Shown piece by piece: positions 33,435 through 33,900 of a stretch of DNA of 33,900 nucleotides. The first letter of the stretch is position 1, and each line of letters begins with the position of its first letter. A model generated the notes under the pieces. It had not been told where the DNA came from, searched no databases, and saw only the letters and a list, made by a program, of their open reading frames with translations. The position numbers and the translations under genes were made by a program. Origin of the DNA: an uncultured bacterium (GTDB lineage: Bacteria; Verrucomicrobiota; Kiritimatiellia; RFP12; UBA1067); NCBI GenBank assembly GCA_902761275.1, contig CACWJS010000010.1, positions 1-33,900 of the forward strand. Direction: 5' to 3'.

Positions 33435-33740
33435 AAGAGCCTGTAGCAAAACATGAATATGAAAGTACGCCGCGTGGATTGTCCACGTAGCGCACAGTCG
33501 TATTTCGCTTTGCTACTTGGAGAGTTAGCGGCTTTCCAGAAAGCGTCATACGCTGTTGCGTACGTTGTCGCAGGCGTCTGGTGCGTTTCTGCAACTCCTC
33601 GGCACATGCGTGCAAGCACATCGTTTCCGAGGTTTTGCCCTCATCCTTTTATTGGATTCAGGCCGATGACCCATAGTCGAAGCAGTCCACGCTCCAAATC
33701 TGGGTCTATGCCAAAGATCAAACCCTTTTCCACAGGGTGA
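33387..33740 (-). ncRNA. Candidate structured leader RNA / attenuator
   Basis: About 350 bases between a promoter and a terminator. It folds by eye into a chain of stems: GACCCA/TGGGTC (33701-33706 with 33668-33673); CCTCGG/CCGAGG (33627-33632 with 33597-33602) holding GTGC-TT-GCAC (33610-33619); CCAGA/TCTGG (33577-33581 with 33536-33540) holding a 7-bp hairpin (33547-33564); and a nested 104-base hairpin (33429-33532) made of GCCGCTAA/TTAGCGGC, GTAGCAAA/TTTGCTAC (33509-33516 with 33443-33450) and an inner stem of 13 pairs in 14 positions (33465-33495). The last long hairpin shares bases 33429-33434 with the terminator stem, so the two are mutually exclusive: an antiterminator-like layout. 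It may be a leader of the downstream operon or a separate small RNA. It does not show the hallmarks of tmRNA, RNase P RNA or SRP RNA. No RNA family is recognised. Confidence 0.5.
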
Positions 33741-33745
33741 AGCGC

Positions 33746-33775
33746 ATTATACAATTTATTGACACATCTAGTCAA
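33746..33775 (-). promoter_or_regulatory. Probable sigma70 promoter for the leader/operon
   Basis: On the minus strand TTGACT (33770-33775) and TATAAT (33746-33751) are separated by 18 bases. Predicted start is near 33738-33740, giving a leader of about 410 bases before the ATG at 33326. It is the best promoter match seen ahead of the operon; none is evident between 33327 and 33386. Confidence 0.7.
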
Positions 33776-33900
33776 CTAAAGTTTTCACTAAGTTTTCACT
33801 ATGTGAATTGAAAAGTCAGATGCGCTATTGCAACGTCAGATGGACATGTGTAGCATCTGGTGTTGCAAACCGGGATTCCAAACGCCTCGATTTCATTGGG
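33776..33900. other. Upstream region with short repeats; no gene supported
   Basis: The 11-bp word agttttcacta is repeated in tandem (33780-33790, 33791-33801) directly before the -35 box. TTCAC-TAT-GTGAA is a perfect inverted repeat (33795-33807). GTCAGATG occurs at 33815 and 33835, 20 bases apart, and CAGATG (33837-33842) has an inverted partner CATCTG (33854-33859). These are candidate regulator sites. On the minus strand one frame is open from 33900 to a TAG at 33799-33801 and could be the end of another gene; codon use does not settle it. Confidence 0.4.

Noticed and set aside
33429..33532. Integron attC site
   Set aside because: The palindrome is long, but the ends do not fit the RYYYAAC/GTTRRRY core and no integrase is nearby.
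33433..33621. 62-codon minus-strand frame inside the leader, plus a 70-codon frame in another register (33407-33619)
   Set aside because: No good ribosome site, no recognisable protein, and the same bases form long nested stems; kept as an alternative to the RNA reading, not as a gene.
33453..33740. 95-codon plus-strand frame
   Set aside because: Antisense to the structured leader; no ribosome site or motif.
33387..33740. tmRNA, RNase P RNA, SRP RNA, or 6S RNA
   Set aside because: No tRNA-like T-arm or tag frame, no conserved RNase P or SRP core words, and the length is too great for 6S RNA, although the 104-base hairpin with large internal loops has a loose 6S-like look.

Overview
The window reads as a bacterial chromosome segment of roughly 55-60% GC by eye. 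Nearly every gene lies on the minus strand in one very tight row running from about 33326 down to 755. The core is a complete-looking Tad (tight adherence) pilus locus: CpaB, secretin, CpaF ATPase, TadB, TadC, Flp pilin, prepilin peptidase, three TadE/pseudopilin-like proteins and a TadG-like protein. It is surrounded by signal-peptide proteins, outer-membrane lipoproteins, a BspA-type leucine-rich-repeat protein and an LA_2272-type surface-repeat protein. This mix, together with FHA domains and a Hanks-type kinase, suggests an uncultured member of the PVC group (Kiritimatiellota/Verrucomicrobiota/Lentisphaerota). That placement is inference; no rRNA or other marker gene is present.

Layout in order of transcription (right to left). 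At 33900-33327 there is an upstream region with a good sigma70-type promoter (33746-33775), a chain of RNA hairpins and an intrinsic terminator (33387-33434). The terminator arm overlaps an alternative long hairpin, so the region looks like an attenuator or riboswitch-like leader. At 33326-27348 lie a surface-repeat protein and a set of envelope proteins: DUF1425/YcfL-like, CsgG/PEGA-like, LpoB-like, two more lipoproteins and another CsgG-like protein. At 27329-15742 lies the pilus machine: CpaB, secretin, an FHA-CpaF fusion, TadB, TadC, two membrane FHA proteins (one with two FHA domains), a small pseudopilin, Flp pilin, prepilin peptidase and a TadE-like protein. At 15738-3425 lie a 1173-aa TadG-like protein, a 342-aa secreted protein, a 1145-aa secreted repeat protein, a second TadE-like protein, small secreted proteins, a gene apparently split by an in-frame TAG, the BspA-like protein and a 176-aa protein. 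At 3405-755 a second, FHA-less CpaF-type ATPase is translationally coupled to a transmembrane Ser/Thr kinase. At 633-1 an AMP-dependent acyl-CoA synthetase with its own extended -10 promoter runs off the left edge.

The most notable idea is that pilus function is phospho-regulated. One receptor-type kinase and four FHA (phospho-threonine-binding) domains, one of them fused to the assembly ATPase, are encoded in the same apparent operon, while TadZ and TadD are not seen. Stops and starts of neighbours repeatedly overlap (ATGA, GTGA, TAATG) and gaps are otherwise at most about 75 bases, so the set probably forms one or a few long transcripts of up to about 32 kb. No tRNA, rRNA, CRISPR array or intact insertion sequence was recognised. 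No plus-strand gene could be supported.
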